A stretch of 64,000 nucleotides of DNA from Pontixanthobacter rizhaonensis (GTDB taxonomy: Bacteria > Pseudomonadota > Alphaproteobacteria > Sphingomonadales > Sphingomonadaceae), in NCBI RefSeq assembly GCF_012972675.1, contig NZ_JABCRE010000002.1:423001-487000 (forward strand). Direction: 5' to 3'. Within the stretch, counting starts at the first letter, position 1. The number at the start of each line of letters is the position of its first letter. A program made the position numbers and the translations under genes. Below, one piece after another: positions 1 to 9,987 of the stretch. The notes under the pieces were generated by a model, which was not told the DNA's origin, did no database searches, and saw only the letters and a list, made by a program, of their open reading frames with translations.

Positions 1-653
1 TGTTACGCGTATTGGTGACAGGCGGAAGCCAAGGGGCGAATATCCTGTCCGAAATCGTCCCGGATGGTCTTGCGATGTTGCAACCTGCCTTGCGGTCCCG
101 CTTGCAAGTCACGCAGCAATGCCGTGCTGAAGATTTGGATGCAGTACGCGAACGATATCGCGCTCACGATATCCCTGCCGAGCTTGGCACCTATTTTGAA
201 GATATGGCCGCGCGATTGGCAGACGCCCATCTGTTTATCGGGCGCGCCGGTGCGTCCACCATTGCAGAGTTAACTGCCGTGGGCCGTCCGGCAATCTTGG
301 TGCCGCTGCCAATCGCGACGGATGATCATCAAACCGACAACACCCGTGAAGTTGTCAAAGCGGGTGGGGCCAGGGCGATCAAACAACCCCGCTTTACTGC
401 GAAGGAACTGGCCAAGCAGATTCAGGCAATGGCGCAGCGGCCAGAGACTTTGGCCACGGCAGCACATGGCGCGTGGAATTGTGGCCGGCCCGATGCGGTG
501 AAAGATTTGGCTGACTTGATCGAGAGTGCTGGCGGGGCGGATTTGATGGATGTCATTCGTGTGGACGGCAAACACAGGCAAGGGGCAGCCCAAAGCGTCA
601 AGCCTGCATCCTCTGCAGCCAAAGATGTATCAGCAAAGGTTGGATCAGAATGA
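1..653 (+). CDS. murG: MurG, lipid II N-acetylglucosaminyltransferase (3' part; start lies before the window)
   Basis: MurG transfers GlcNAc from UDP-GlcNAc to lipid I at the inner face of the cytoplasmic membrane, making lipid II. Only the C-terminal GT-B half is present, about 216 codons read from base 3. It opens with [10 protein letters not shown], the start of the UDP-sugar-binding domain, and contains [10 protein letters not shown] and [13 protein letters not shown], which match the family donor-site motifs. The tail after about residue 180 is Ala/Ser/Lys-rich and less conserved. The stop codon overlaps the murC start by 4 bases (ATGA). No premature stop is seen; truncation is only the window edge. 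Confidence 0.95.
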   Translation, partial: LRVLVTGGSQGANILSEIVPDGLAMLQPALRSRLQVTQQCRAEDLDAVRERYRAHDIPAELGTYFEDMAARLADAHLFIGRAGASTIAELTAVGRPAILVPLPIATDDHQTDNTREVVKAGGARAIKQPRFTAKELAKQIQAMAQRPETLATAAHGAWNCGRPDAVKDLADLIESAGGADLMDVIRVDGKHRQGAAQSVKPASSAAKDVSAKVGSE

Positions 654-2080
654 AGGGCGTCGCCACCGATATTGGAACAGTCCATTTTGTGGGTATTGGC
701 GGGATCGGCATGTCCGGAATTGCCGAAGTGATGCACAATCTGGGCTATTCGGTTCAAGGGTCTGACCTGGCCGAGAGCCCCAGCGTGCTGCGTTTGAGAG
801 AGCGCGGCATCACGGTGAAAATCGGCCATACCAAGGAAAACGTGGAAGGTGTTGCTGTTGTGGTGACTTCCACAGCCGTTAAACGCACCAACCCAGAGGT
901 CGCCCAAGCTTTGGAAGACCGTGTGCCGGTTGTCCGCCGGGCTGAAATGCTGGCAGAATTGATGCGTTTGAAAAGCACCGTCGCGGTGGCCGGGACGCAT
1001 GGCAAAACAACGACAACCAGCATGATCGCAGCGTTGCTTGATGCGGGTAATGTCGACCCGACCGTCATCAATGGCGGTATCATTGAACAATATGGTTCCA
1101 ACGCGCGCATGGGCGATAGCGATTGGATGGTTGTAGAAGCTGACGAGAGCGACGGCAGCTTTTTGCGGCTTGATGGCACCATTGCCGTCGTCACCAATAT
1201 CGATCCGGAACATCTTGATCACTATGGTGATTTTGACGGGGTGAAGGACGCATTTGTGGAGTTTATCCATAACGTGCCGTTCTATGGTGCAGCGATCCTA
1301 TGTATCGATCATCCAGAGGTGCAAGCAGTCGTCGGGAAAGTGCGCGACCGGCGCGTAATAACCTACGGGTTCTCGCTGCAAGCTGATATTTGCGGGGTCA
1401 ATATCCGCCCGGTTGATGGCGGTAATGAATTTGATGTTGTGGTCCGCCAGCGCGGCGAAGAAGATCGCCGGATCGAAGGTGTTCAGCTGCCCATGCCCGG
1501 CCGCCACAATGTGCAGAATGCGCTGGCGGCAATTGCTGTGGCAGTGGAAATGGGCTGTGCCGATAATGTCATTCGCGGCGGGTTTGGTGAATTTACCGGG
1601 GTGCGCCGCCGCTTTACCAAAGTGGGCAATGTGTCTGGGGCAGTGATTATTGATGATTATGCGCACCACCCGGTCGAAATTACCGCAGTGTTAAGCGCAG
1701 CGCGCGAAAGCGTGGACGCCAAGGGCAAAGGCCGTGTCATAGCGGTGATGCAGCCACATCGTTATACGCGGCTCAATGATTTGATGGATGACTTCCAGAA
1801 CTGCTTCAATGATGCGGACCAAGTGTATGTCACGCCGGTCTATGAAGCGGGTGAGGAACCGATCGACGGGGTGAATTCCGATACGTTGGTATCGGGCTTG
1901 AAATCGCGCGGACATCGTTTTGCTGCCACAGTGGCCAGCGAAAGCGATCTTGCGAAGACTATCGCAGGTGATTTGGAAGAGGGCGACATCGTGGTTTGCC
2001 TTGGCGCAGGCGATATTACCAAATGGGCCGCCAATCTTGCCCCTGCGATTGAGAGTGAAAAGGCTGGTTCTGCATCATGA
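650..2080 (+). CDS. murC: UDP-N-acetylmuramate--L-alanine ligase
   Basis: MurC adds L-Ala to UDP-MurNAc with ATP, the first cytoplasmic step of stem-peptide assembly. The 476 residues are normal for the family. The N-terminal Rossmann-type domain has [14 protein letters not shown] (residues 12-25). The ATP-binding P-loop GTHGKTTTT lies at 115-123, followed by EADESDGSF and the [11 protein letters not shown] Mur-ligase signature. The C-terminal domain contains [10 protein letters not shown] and MQPHRYTR. The start overlaps murG by 4 bases and the stop overlaps the murB start by 4 bases, so the cluster is likely translationally coupled. Confidence 0.97.
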   Translation: MKGVATDIGTVHFVGIGGIGMSGIAEVMHNLGYSVQGSDLAESPSVLRLRERGITVKIGHTKENVEGVAVVVTSTAVKRTNPEVAQALEDRVPVVRRAEMLAELMRLKSTVAVAGTHGKTTTTSMIAALLDAGNVDPTVINGGIIEQYGSNARMGDSDWMVVEADESDGSFLRLDGTIAVVTNIDPEHLDHYGDFDGVKDAFVEFIHNVPFYGAAILCIDHPEVQAVVGKVRDRRVITYGFSLQADICGVNIRPVDGGNEFDVVVRQRGEEDRRIEGVQLPMPGRHNVQNALAAIAVAVEMGCADNVIRGGFGEFTGVRRRFTKVGNVSGAVIIDDYAHHPVEITAVLSAARESVDAKGKGRVIAVMQPHRYTRLNDLMDDFQNCFNDADQVYVTPVYEAGEEPIDGVNSDTLVSGLKSRGHRFAATVASESDLAKTIAGDLEEGDIVVCLGAGDITKWAANLAPAIESEKAGSAS

Positions 2081-3042
2081 ATCAAGCCGGTGATCATGCA
2101 CTTAATGACAATGGCCGCGCGCCATCTTGCGAAGTGGAAGGCGCGCTAGCGGCGCCTGTTTCCACCGACGGAATTCGCGGCAAGCTGACGCAGAATGCGC
2201 CGCTGGCCAAATTGGTGTGGTTCAAAGCGGGCGGGGCAGCTGATTGGTTGTTTGAGCCTGCCGATAAAGCGGATTTGATTGAATTTCTGGACCGGCTTGG
2301 TGGCAATTTACCGGTGATGGCGCTTGGCCTTGGTTCCAACCTGATTGTCCGTGATGGCGGTGTGCCGGGGGTTGTGGTGCGGCTCGGAAAGCCATTTTCA
2401 CGGGTCGAAGATCACGGCGATCACGTGCTGGTTTGTGGCGGCGGCGCGAGCGGGATTCTGGTATCATCCACCGCCCGCGATGCCGGCATTGCAGGCTTGG
2501 AATTCCTGCGCGGCATTCCCGGCACAGTTGGCGGGTTTGTGCGCATGAACGGCGGTGCATATGGCCGCGAAGTTGCCGATGCGCTGATTGATTGCGACGT
2601 GATTATGCCTGACGGGCAGTGTCATACTCTTCCAGCAGCGGACCTGGCGTATACATACCGCCATTCCTCCCTGCCCGAAGGCGCGGTGGTTATTAGCGCG
2701 CGTCTCCAAGGCAGCGCAGGTGATCCGGCAGAGATTGGCGCGGAGATGGACCGGATTGCCGAGGCTCGTGAAAATTCCCAGCCACTGCGCAGCAAGACGG
2801 GCGGTTCCACCTTCAAAAATCCTGAAGGGAAAAAGGCGTGGCAATTGGTTGATGATGCCGGATGTCGCGGTCTGACAATGGGCGGTGCCCAAGTGAGCGA
2901 GAAGCATACGAATTTTATGATCAATACCGGTGATGCCACCAGCGCCGACATCGAAGGCCTGGGTGAAGAAGTCCGCCGCCGCGTCTATGCGCAGTCGCGG
3001 GTTGAACTGGAATGGGAAATCCAGCGGGTGGGGCGGCCATGA
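2077..3042 (+). CDS. murB: UDP-N-acetylenolpyruvoylglucosamine reductase
   Basis: MurB reduces the enolpyruvyl group of UDP-GlcNAc-enolpyruvate with NADPH and FAD to give UDP-MurNAc. It has 321 residues. FAD-binding signatures [12 protein letters not shown] and GIPGTVGG are visible, and the C-terminal domain has GGSTFKNP, whose Ser is the family's proton donor, followed by the conserved [11 protein letters not shown]. The overall layout resembles the shorter type II MurB. An N-terminal extension of about 40 residues precedes the recognisable domain. It overlaps murC and ddl by 4 bases each. Confidence 0.96.
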   Translation: MNQAGDHALNDNGRAPSCEVEGALAAPVSTDGIRGKLTQNAPLAKLVWFKAGGAADWLFEPADKADLIEFLDRLGGNLPVMALGLGSNLIVRDGGVPGVVVRLGKPFSRVEDHGDHVLVCGGGASGILVSSTARDAGIAGLEFLRGIPGTVGGFVRMNGGAYGREVADALIDCDVIMPDGQCHTLPAADLAYTYRHSSLPEGAVVISARLQGSAGDPAEIGAEMDRIAEARENSQPLRSKTGGSTFKNPEGKKAWQLVDDAGCRGLTMGGAQVSEKHTNFMINTGDATSADIEGLGEEVRRRVYAQSRVELEWEIQRVGRP

Positions 3043-4028
3043 GCGAATTACCCAAACTGCATATCGCTGTCCTGATGGGCGGTTGGGCCAATGAACGCCC
3101 GGTATCCTTGATGAGCGGGAATGGCATTGCGGATGCGCTGGAAGAACGCGGTCACCGGGTAACCCGGATTGATATGGACCGCAGCGTTGCGGCCCGCATT
3201 GCAGACGCAGCGCCGGATGTGGTGTTCAACGCGCTGCACGGTGTTCCCGGTGAAGACGGGACGGTACAGGGGATGCTGGATCTGATGGGCGTGCCCTACA
3301 CGCATTCGGGTCTCGCCACGTCGGTTATCGCAATTGATAAAGAGCTGACCAAACAGGCGCTTGTTCCGGCGGGTATTCCCATGCCGGGCGGGCGGATTGT
3401 GGCGAGTGAAGAACTCCATACATCCGACCCGCTGCCGCGCCCCTTTGTATTGAAGCCGGTCAATGAAGGGTCATCTGTCGGCGTGGCTATCGTGACGGAT
3501 GACAGCGATTACGGTAACCCCATCCGGCGCGATGCTGCAGGCCCTTGGCAGGAATTTGAACACTTGTTGGCCGAGCCGTTCATTCGCGGACGGGAAATGA
3601 CCACTGCGGTCATCGACGGTCCCGACGGGCCGCGCGCGCTGACTGTTACAGAGCTGGTCCCCAAAAGCGGTTTTTATGATTTTGACGCCAAATATACCGA
3701 CGGCATGACCGACCATATTTGTCCGGCTGATCTGCCGGAAAATATCACCAAACTATGCCTCGATTATGCGGTAAAGGCGCATCAGGTGCTTGGCTGCAAA
3801 GGCACCAGCCGCACTGATTACCGCTGGGATGATGAACAAGGCGAGGCGGGCCTATTTGTGCTGGAAACAAATACCCAGCCAGGCATGACCCCGCTCAGCC
3901 TCGTTCCCGAGCAAGCGAAATATTGCGGCATGGATTACGGTGATCTGGTCGAGGCAATTGTTGCCGAGGCGCTTCGCACCCACTCAGCCCAGCCCGCAGA
4001 GAAAGGATCAGCGCATGGCGACAGTTAA
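3039..4028 (+). CDS. ddl: D-alanine--D-alanine ligase
   Basis: Ddl joins two D-Ala molecules with ATP for use by MurF. It is an ATP-grasp protein of 329 residues. Visible motifs are NALHGVPGEDGTVQG (N-terminal domain), PFVLKPVNEGSSVGV (ATP-grasp lysine and flexible loop) and the C-terminal metal-binding part LETNTQPGMTPLSLVPEQA. The ATG at 3039 overlaps the murB stop (ATGA) and aligns with the family start [15 protein letters not shown], so an in-frame ATG 27 bases upstream was not used. The C-terminal tail after about residue 310 overlaps ftsQ by 14 bases. Confidence 0.96.
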   Translation: MSELPKLHIAVLMGGWANERPVSLMSGNGIADALEERGHRVTRIDMDRSVAARIADAAPDVVFNALHGVPGEDGTVQGMLDLMGVPYTHSGLATSVIAIDKELTKQALVPAGIPMPGGRIVASEELHTSDPLPRPFVLKPVNEGSSVGVAIVTDDSDYGNPIRRDAAGPWQEFEHLLAEPFIRGREMTTAVIDGPDGPRALTVTELVPKSGFYDFDAKYTDGMTDHICPADLPENITKLCLDYAVKAHQVLGCKGTSRTDYRWDDEQGEAGLFVLETNTQPGMTPLSLVPEQAKYCGMDYGDLVEAIVAEALRTHSAQPAEKGSAHGDS

Positions 4029-4914
4029 GCGCAAAGCAAAGGGCGTTAGACGCTCGGCTGCGGCCTCCAGCAGGGCGACAAAGGCCCGCAGCGCCAAGGC
4101 AAAGACCGGTTCGGTTTTGGATTCCGTGATGGCTTTGTTGCCGTTTACGGATGAACAATTGCACCGTGTGTTTTTGGCCATCATTTTAGGCGGTGCAGTG
4201 GCGCTCGCTTGGTTTGTTGCAAGTTTGGCCGGTGTTCCGGCCATGGCGCAACAACAGCTATCTTTTCTGGCGCAGGATTCAGGCTTTGTCGTGAATAAGG
4301 TTACGCTTCGCGGCGGTGACCGGATCAATGAACTGAAGATCTATCAGCGGGTTCAGCTTGGTCAGGCGATGACCGACGTCGACCTTGGTTTGGTCCGTGA
4401 TGATTTGCTGGAGCTTAACTGGGTTAAAGATGCGCGGGTTTCTCGCCAGCTGCCTGACACGATCGTTGTCGATATTGTCGAACGCGTGCCGCATGCAGTG
4501 CTGAAGAAGCCTGACCGGATGGTTCTGATTGACAGCACCGGCGCGGAGCTGGAGCCGATTTCAGAAGCGAATGCCAAGGGTATGCTGATCGTGTCTGGCC
4601 CAGGCTCTCGCAAATATGTGGCAGAGCTTACTACATTGCTCGACTCTGCGCCGGCGCTGAAGCCGCAAGTGGCGGAAGCAGAATGGATCGGCAATCGCCG
4701 CTGGAACCTGACTTTCGGGACCGGCCAGATGTTGGCGCTGCCGCAAGGTGATGATATCGCCGCAGCGGCGCTGATCCAATTCGCACAGCTGGACGGGAAG
4801 AGCCGGCTGCTGGGCGGTAAAGTGGCAACTTTTGATATGCGCGCACCAGAACGCATTTATATGCGTATTCCGGGCCGATCGAAGGAAATCCTCAACACCA
4901 GCGGAGGTAGCTAA
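4015..4914 (+). CDS. ftsQ: Cell division protein FtsQ
   Basis: FtsQ is a bitopic divisome protein that recruits late division proteins in the periplasm. The 299 residues have a Lys/Arg-rich cytoplasmic tail (1-35), one membrane segment at about 51-73, a POTRA-like domain starting near residue 91 (FVVNKVTLRGGDRINE) and the following FtsQ/DivIB beta domain. ATG 4015 is preceded by GAAAGGATC and starts inside the end of ddl, a 14-base overlap. The stop codon shares one base with the ftsA start (TAATG). Confidence 0.93.
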   Translation: MATVKRKAKGVRRSAAASSRATKARSAKAKTGSVLDSVMALLPFTDEQLHRVFLAIILGGAVALAWFVASLAGVPAMAQQQLSFLAQDSGFVVNKVTLRGGDRINELKIYQRVQLGQAMTDVDLGLVRDDLLELNWVKDARVSRQLPDTIVVDIVERVPHAVLKKPDRMVLIDSTGAELEPISEANAKGMLIVSGPGSRKYVAELTTLLDSAPALKPQVAEAEWIGNRRWNLTFGTGQMLALPQGDDIAAAALIQFAQLDGKSRLLGGKVATFDMRAPERIYMRIPGRSKEILNTSGGS

Positions 4915-6194
4915 TGCCGTTGCCGCGTATCAGTAAGGTCTTCGGGGCCGTTAATGTCGGGTCATTCCGTATCTCGGCCATGATTATGGGAATGTCGGAA
5001 ACCGGCGAGATGATCGTTCTGGGGTCGGGCCACCGCGCCAGCCAAGGGATCAAGCGCGGCTATATCACCGATATGGCGGGGGCGACCTATGCCATCCGCG
5101 ATGCTGTAGAACGCGCGGAGAAAAATGCTGGAACCAGCGTGTCTAGCGTTTGGATCGGCTGCGCCGGGGCAGGGCTTGCCAGCCAGATTGCCAAGGTAGA
5201 AATCGATATTGGCGGCCGCCGGATCGAAGAAGAAGATATTGAACAATTGCTGCTGACCGCGCGGGATTCGATCCAGCCCGATGGCCGCATGGTGCTGCAC
5301 GCACAGCCGGCACATTATACTTTGGACGGGGCGCATGGCGTGGCCAATCCTAAGGGGCTGCACGCAGAACGGCTGGGCGTTGATATTCACGTGATGCTGG
5401 CCGATGGAGCGCCGATCCGCAATCTGATTGAGTCTGTTCAAAACGCGCATCTCGATGTCGAAAGTGTCGTCGCCGCGCCAATTGCTGGCGGCTATGCCTG
5501 CCTCAGTCCGGAAGAGCGGGAGCTTGGCACCGCCCTGATCGAGATTGGCGGTGATGTTACCAATGTCTCTGTCTATGCGGCGGGTATGCTGCTGGGTTTG
5601 AAGGCTATTCCGCTGGGTGCAGCTGACATAACAGACGCAATTGCAAGCGCCTTTGGTATTCGCCGCTTTCAGGCGGAACGGCTGAAATGCGTGGCAGGAT
5701 CTGCCATTGCCAGTCCGACTGATCATCGCGAAATGATCCCGGTGGGCGGACCGTCTGACAGCGGTGAAGGGCCTATCGCACGCGGGGCAGATGACAAAAA
5801 CCGGATCCCGAGAGCGGAACTGGTATCGGTCGTGACGGAAGAATTATCCCGCCTGACTGACGCGATTAACAAAGCGCTTAAAGAGCTCGGCTTTGCCGGG
5901 GCACGCGGTAACCAAGTGGTCTTAACCGGCGGCGGCGCAGAATTGGCCGGTATCGCGGAATTCACACAAAGCGCGCTTGGCCGGCCTGTGCGCATCGGCA
6001 AAGCGCCGTCATTGCGCGGTTTGCCAGAGGCCCATGCGACGCCGGGCTTTGCGACTTTGTCGGGCCTATGCCTTTATGCTGCTGATGATCCTGTGGATAT
6101 CCGGTCCATCCAATCGCACCATCAGGAAACCGTAAAAGCCACTGGCACGGCGATGGCTGGTAAGGTATTTCGTGCCTTGAAAGAGTATTTTTAA
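4914..6194 (+). CDS. ftsA: Cell division protein FtsA
   Basis: FtsA is the actin-like membrane tether of FtsZ. At 426 residues it has the normal length. Seen are the first phosphate motif VNVGSFRISAMI, the 1C-domain region, the second phosphate motif ALIEIGGDVTNVSVY and the adenosine motif VVLTGGGAELAGI. The C-terminal end KVFRALKEYF is a short basic-amphipathic helix, as expected for the membrane-targeting sequence. It overlaps ftsQ by one base and is separated from ftsZ by 123 bases, the first real gap in this cluster. Confidence 0.96.
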   Translation: MPLPRISKVFGAVNVGSFRISAMIMGMSETGEMIVLGSGHRASQGIKRGYITDMAGATYAIRDAVERAEKNAGTSVSSVWIGCAGAGLASQIAKVEIDIGGRRIEEEDIEQLLLTARDSIQPDGRMVLHAQPAHYTLDGAHGVANPKGLHAERLGVDIHVMLADGAPIRNLIESVQNAHLDVESVVAAPIAGGYACLSPEERELGTALIEIGGDVTNVSVYAAGMLLGLKAIPLGAADITDAIASAFGIRRFQAERLKCVAGSAIASPTDHREMIPVGGPSDSGEGPIARGADDKNRIPRAELVSVVTEELSRLTDAINKALKELGFAGARGNQVVLTGGGAELAGIAEFTQSALGRPVRIGKAPSLRGLPEAHATPGFATLSGLCLYAADDPVDIRSIQSHHQETVKATGTAMAGKVFRALKEYF

Positions 6195-6208
6195 GATGGA
6201 TCAACAAT

Positions 6209-6272
6209 TATCCACCGCTGTGGATAAGACCATTAACCCTATGCACGGGCGATTCGCTTTGTGCCAAGATTC
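6209..6272. promoter_or_regulatory. ftsZ upstream region: DnaA-box palindrome and two GANTC sites
   Basis: TTATCCAC at 6209-6216 and GTGGATAA at 6221-6228 form a perfect 8-bp inverted repeat with a 4-base centre. The minus strand at 6228-6220 reads TTATCCACA, an exact consensus DnaA box, and the plus-strand arm differs only in the last base. GATTC (GANTC, the CcrM methylation motif) occurs at 6251-6255 and 6268-6272. TTAACC at 6234-6239 resembles a CtrA half-site. All lie between ftsA and ftsZ. That the palindrome binds DnaA is inferred from sequence only. Confidence 0.6.
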
Positions 6273-6317
6273 AAAACAGTATTTAAATCTGTGTATTTTC
6301 CCTTGGAGGGACACCCC

Positions 6318-8003
6318 ATGAGTATCAATATCGGCCCAGCAGCATCGGATGAGCTCCGCCCCAAAATCACCGTAATTGGTGTTGGCGGTGCTGGCGGCAA
6401 TGCGATTGCCAACATGATCGCCGCAAAGATTGAAGGTGTGGACTTCATTGTAGCGAATACGGATGCGCAGGCGCTCAACAATGCAGTGGCGGATACACGC
6501 ATACAGCTCGGGCCGGAAAGTACCGGTGGTTTGGGCGCGGGCGCGCGGCCTGAAGTCGGCAAAGCTGCCGCCGAAGAAACAGTATCGGAAATTGAAGACG
6601 CGCTGGAAGGCGTGAATATGTGCTTCATCGCCGCTGGTATGGGTGGCGGCACCGGTACTGGTGCGGCGGCTGTTATTGCAGAAGCAGCACGGCGTAAGGG
6701 TGTTCTAACGGTTGGTGTTGTGACCAAGCCATTCCTGTTTGAAGGCACGCGCCGGATGCGGGCGGCGGATGCCGGTATTGAAGAGCTGCAAAAGCACGTC
6801 GATACTTTGATCGTTATCCCGAACCAGAATTTATTCTTGGTCGCCAAGGCTGAAACGACATTTAAAGAAGCATTCCAGCTCGCTGATGAAGTGCTGCAGC
6901 AAGGCGTTCGCTCTATCACCGACCTGATGGTTATGCCGGGCCTGATCAATCTCGATTTCGCTGATGTGAAGTCGGTGATGGAAGAAATGGGCAAGGCCAT
7001 GATGGGTACTGGCGAGGGCGAAGGCGAAAACCGCGCATTGGAAGCGGCAGAGCGCGCCATTGCGAACCCGCTGCTCGACGGTGTGTCTATGCAAGGCGCG
7101 AAAGGTGTGATCATCTCCATCATTGGTGGCGAAGATATGAAGCTGCTTGAGGTGGATGAGGCCGCGAACCACATCCGCGAATTGGTTGATGAAGATGCCA
7201 ACATCATTTGGGGCTCTGCATTCAATTCTGAACTCGATGGCAAAATCCGTGTCTCTGTCGTGGCCACGGGTATTGAACCCGCATCAGGCATGGTCGATGG
7301 TTCGGGTGAAACGCACTCATTGTCGATGGGCGGCAGCCGTGCACCAAAACGGCCGGTCCTGGATTTGCCGGAAGAAGAGGCCGTGGAAGAAGCGCCTGCC
7401 CCGGTTGAAGCGGCGGCACCGGCAATCCCGCAGCCATTTGCAGAACTGTCCTTGGATGATGAAGAGGACGATGACGATGATGACGTCCATGAAATCGTCG
7501 ATCCGCTAGCCGGTTTGCGTCAATCGCAAGAGGAAGAAGTTGCTGCCGAAGAACCAGAAGACAATGACTGGGGTGCTTCGGACGACGATACAGAGGCTGC
7601 TCAGCCTGCTACTAATCAAGCGAGCGAGCCCGAACCCGCGCCGCTCGACTTGGTTGCAGAGGCCGATCAAACACCAGAGCAGCCAGCGAAGTCATCTACC
7701 GATCAAGATGAACTGCTTCTCGACGCTGACAAACTTTCCCAAGAAGATGCTCCTGTGCAAGGCGGTGCCGGACGGCGCCGTAATCTGGTCGCCGGAGATG
7801 AAGGGGGCGCTGCCGAAACTAGCGGCGGAGCTGCCGCTGGTGGCGGTGGCGGGATAGCCGGAAAGACCCTGTTTGAGCGGATGGCGAACCTGTCTCGGAG
7901 CAGCAATCGCGAAGAAGAGGACGAGGACGATGCTGATGATAGCGGCGACGATGCGTCATCGCTTAACATCCCGCGTTTTCTTGGCCGCCAAAACAACCAA
8001 TAG
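6318..8003 (+). CDS. ftsZ: Cell division protein FtsZ with long acidic linker
   Basis: FtsZ is the tubulin-like GTPase of the Z ring. The ATG at 6318 has a GGAGGG ribosome-binding site; an upstream in-frame ATG at 6261 gives a non-conserved N-terminus. The GTP-binding tubulin signature GGGTGTGA is at residues 109-116 and the GTPase T7-loop region is present. After about residue 325 comes an unusually acidic intrinsically disordered linker with runs of Asp/Glu near 377-385 and again near 532-545. The last 13 residues ([13 protein letters not shown]) form the conserved C-terminal peptide that binds FtsA and other partners. Total is 561 residues, longer than the roughly 380-400 of compact FtsZ. 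Confidence 0.97.
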   Translation: MSINIGPAASDELRPKITVIGVGGAGGNAIANMIAAKIEGVDFIVANTDAQALNNAVADTRIQLGPESTGGLGAGARPEVGKAAAEETVSEIEDALEGVNMCFIAAGMGGGTGTGAAAVIAEAARRKGVLTVGVVTKPFLFEGTRRMRAADAGIEELQKHVDTLIVIPNQNLFLVAKAETTFKEAFQLADEVLQQGVRSITDLMVMPGLINLDFADVKSVMEEMGKAMMGTGEGEGENRALEAAERAIANPLLDGVSMQGAKGVIISIIGGEDMKLLEVDEAANHIRELVDEDANIIWGSAFNSELDGKIRVSVVATGIEPASGMVDGSGETHSLSMGGSRAPKRPVLDLPEEEAVEEAPAPVEAAAPAIPQPFAELSLDDEEDDDDDDVHEIVDPLAGLRQSQEEEVAAEEPEDNDWGASDDDTEAAQPATNQASEPEPAPLDLVAEADQTPEQPAKSSTDQDELLLDADKLSQEDAPVQGGAGRRRNLVAGDEGGAAETSGGAAAGGGGGIAGKTLFERMANLSRSSNREEEDEDDADDSGDDASSLNIPRFLGRQNNQ

Positions 8004-8104
8004 GGACTGTAGCGGTTTGACCGTTCCCGATGGGTTCATATTGTCGAGCCTATCGCGCCGATGGTATATTGGTTTGGCTTGGTAAGTTGGAAGGTTGGTG
8101 GCCT

Positions 8105-9805
8105 GTGTCTGTGGCCTGTAAATTGCGCGGTTCTACAGTATCGAAAGCGGCTCTGGGTTGCGGGATCGCTATGCTGGCCATGCCGGGCGCATCGGTGGCT
8201 CAGGCACAGTCGAGTGCTCCGGTAGTTTCCCGGCCAGTGGTCCAACCGCTGCCGCCAGCTGAAGTGACCAAACTCAATTCTGCCTTGCGAGTGCTTGCCC
8301 GTAATTCGCAGAATATCGGCGCTTTGATCGACGCGGGCAATGCGTCATTGGCGGTCAATGATATTGATGCGGCGATTGGGTTTTTTGGTCGCGCCGATGA
8401 TCTTTCACCCAACAATCCGAGAGTGAAAATTGGTTTGGCCGCGGCATTCGTTCGGACACAGCGCCCGATAGAGGCACTGGCCCTATTTGACGAAGCTGAG
8501 CGTGCCGGAACCTCTGCGGGTGCGTTGGCGATGGATCGCGGGCTTGCCTATGATTTGGTCGGCGACAATGCCGCGGCGCAGCGGTATTATCTTCAGGCCC
8601 TTAACGGACGCGAGAATACAATAGCGCGCCGCCGTTTTTCACTCAGCCACGCAATCGCCGGTAATCGCGAAGAGTTTGAGGCGGTGTTGCTGCCTCTGCT
8701 TGAGGCGCAGGATTTTGCATCTTACCGGACCAGAGCTTTCGGCCTTGCTATATTGGGTGAGGAAGATGAAGCAATCGCCATTACCGAAGCTGTTATGCAG
8801 CGCGATATGGCGGCACGAATAGCCCCGTATTTGCGGTACATGCCGCGCCTCACCAAAGCACAGCAAGCTGCCGCTGCCAATCTTGGGATATTCCCCCGGG
8901 CGGCCCAAATCGGCCGGGATACCCCGCAAATTGCAGGGTATATCGGACGGGCGGAGGCCGGACGGAACGCGGATGCCCGCTTAACGCCGCAAGGGCAGCC
9001 CTTGGGGGCCAAGCCGGACAATACCAGCCAGCGCCGCCGCCCCGACAGGGGTGGAAGCGCGGTTGAGCCGGTGCGTTTAGCGGCGGTGGAAGCAATACCG
9101 AGTGCCGGTGCCTCTACAGCCACGTCACCAGCGGCGACGCCAGCGGCGCCAATAGCTGCACCAGCAACGCCTACTCCGGAGCCAGCAGCGCTTACGCCGG
9201 AGCCGACGCCGGAACCAGTCACGCCGGTTCCAGCACCAGTGGCCGTGGCGCAGGCAGCGTCCGGCACGGCTTCATCGTCTGTGGCGGTGAGGGAAGAGGC
9301 CAGCGGATTCGATTTGGCAGACGTTGCACAGCCGATTGCGACCACGTCCAATCCTGTCGTTCAGCCTATTCCGCCCAAGCCAGAGAGTGTGGCGGAGGCG
9401 TTTGCCAATCTGTCGCTGGAAACGGTGCCCGCCGCGAAGCCGACCGGCGGTGTTGATATTACCGCGATCAAGCCTCCACGCGAAGTGGCCCAAAAGCCAG
9501 TTGCTGAGAAAAAGGCCGAACCGGAAAAGCCCAAGCACCCCCGGCGCTTCTGGGTGCAAATCGCCACGGGTAAAGATCGTAGCGCACTGCGCTTTGACTG
9601 GCGGCGGATAAGCCGCAAGGCAGATGGCGATCTAGAGGGAAAAGGACCATTTGTGACCCCTTGGGGGCAATCCAACCGATTGCTGGCAGGTCCGTACAGC
9701 ACGTCTAAAGCTGCGCGTAATGCTATGAATTCATTGAAAGAAAATGACATTGATAGCTTTACCTTCACTAGCCCGGAGGGGCAGGAAATCGAAAAACTGC
9801 GCTAG
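8105..9805 (+). CDS. Exported SPOR-domain protein with TPR-like repeats
   Basis: The product is probably a periplasmic peptidoglycan-binding protein. From the GTG at 8105 it has 566 residues: a signal peptide with a hydrophobic core and an Ala-x-Ala-like cleavage near SVAQAQS, TPR-like helical repeats at about 60-250, a long Pro/Ala/Glu-rich region (about 320-470, with repeated PEPxP units) and a C-terminal SPOR domain from about 477 (RFWVQIATG ... LLAGPYSTSKAARNA). SPOR domains bind denuded glycan strands at division sites, which fits the position directly after ftsZ. An upstream ATG at 8030 would bury the signal peptide, so GTG 8105 is preferred. Confidence 0.8.
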   Translation: MSVACKLRGSTVSKAALGCGIAMLAMPGASVAQAQSSAPVVSRPVVQPLPPAEVTKLNSALRVLARNSQNIGALIDAGNASLAVNDIDAAIGFFGRADDLSPNNPRVKIGLAAAFVRTQRPIEALALFDEAERAGTSAGALAMDRGLAYDLVGDNAAAQRYYLQALNGRENTIARRRFSLSHAIAGNREEFEAVLLPLLEAQDFASYRTRAFGLAILGEEDEAIAITEAVMQRDMAARIAPYLRYMPRLTKAQQAAAANLGIFPRAAQIGRDTPQIAGYIGRAEAGRNADARLTPQGQPLGAKPDNTSQRRRPDRGGSAVEPVRLAAVEAIPSAGASTATSPAATPAAPIAAPATPTPEPAALTPEPTPEPVTPVPAPVAVAQAASGTASSSVAVREEASGFDLADVAQPIATTSNPVVQPIPPKPESVAEAFANLSLETVPAAKPTGGVDITAIKPPREVAQKPVAEKKAEPEKPKHPRRFWVQIATGKDRSALRFDWRRISRKADGDLEGKGPFVTPWGQSNRLLAGPYSTSKAARNAMNSLKENDIDSFTFTSPEGQEIEKLR

Positions 9806-9987
9806 TCTGAGCTCGCGCCACTTGGTGCTTTTGCACAGAGTTTGAACAGGCAATTTTACTTCTCCCCAGCCACTGTATCAGTTGGCATTGCGCCAAACGG
9901 GCCGCCGCTTCATCCCGCCAATATGATATTTGGTAATCGGCCTTTTAACGTTATTGCGTTTAGCCACTCACGTGAAAGCCTTTCTCT

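Noticed and set aside
6209-6228. Replication origin at the DnaA-box palindrome
   Set aside because: Only two boxes and no AT-rich unwinding region or further boxes are present; regulatory binding near ftsZ is more plausible.
6239-7291. A 350-codon minus-strand frame antisense to ftsZ
   Set aside because: It is low-complexity Ser/Ala/Pro-rich, as expected from the complement of a GC-rich gene, and ftsZ is certain on the other strand.
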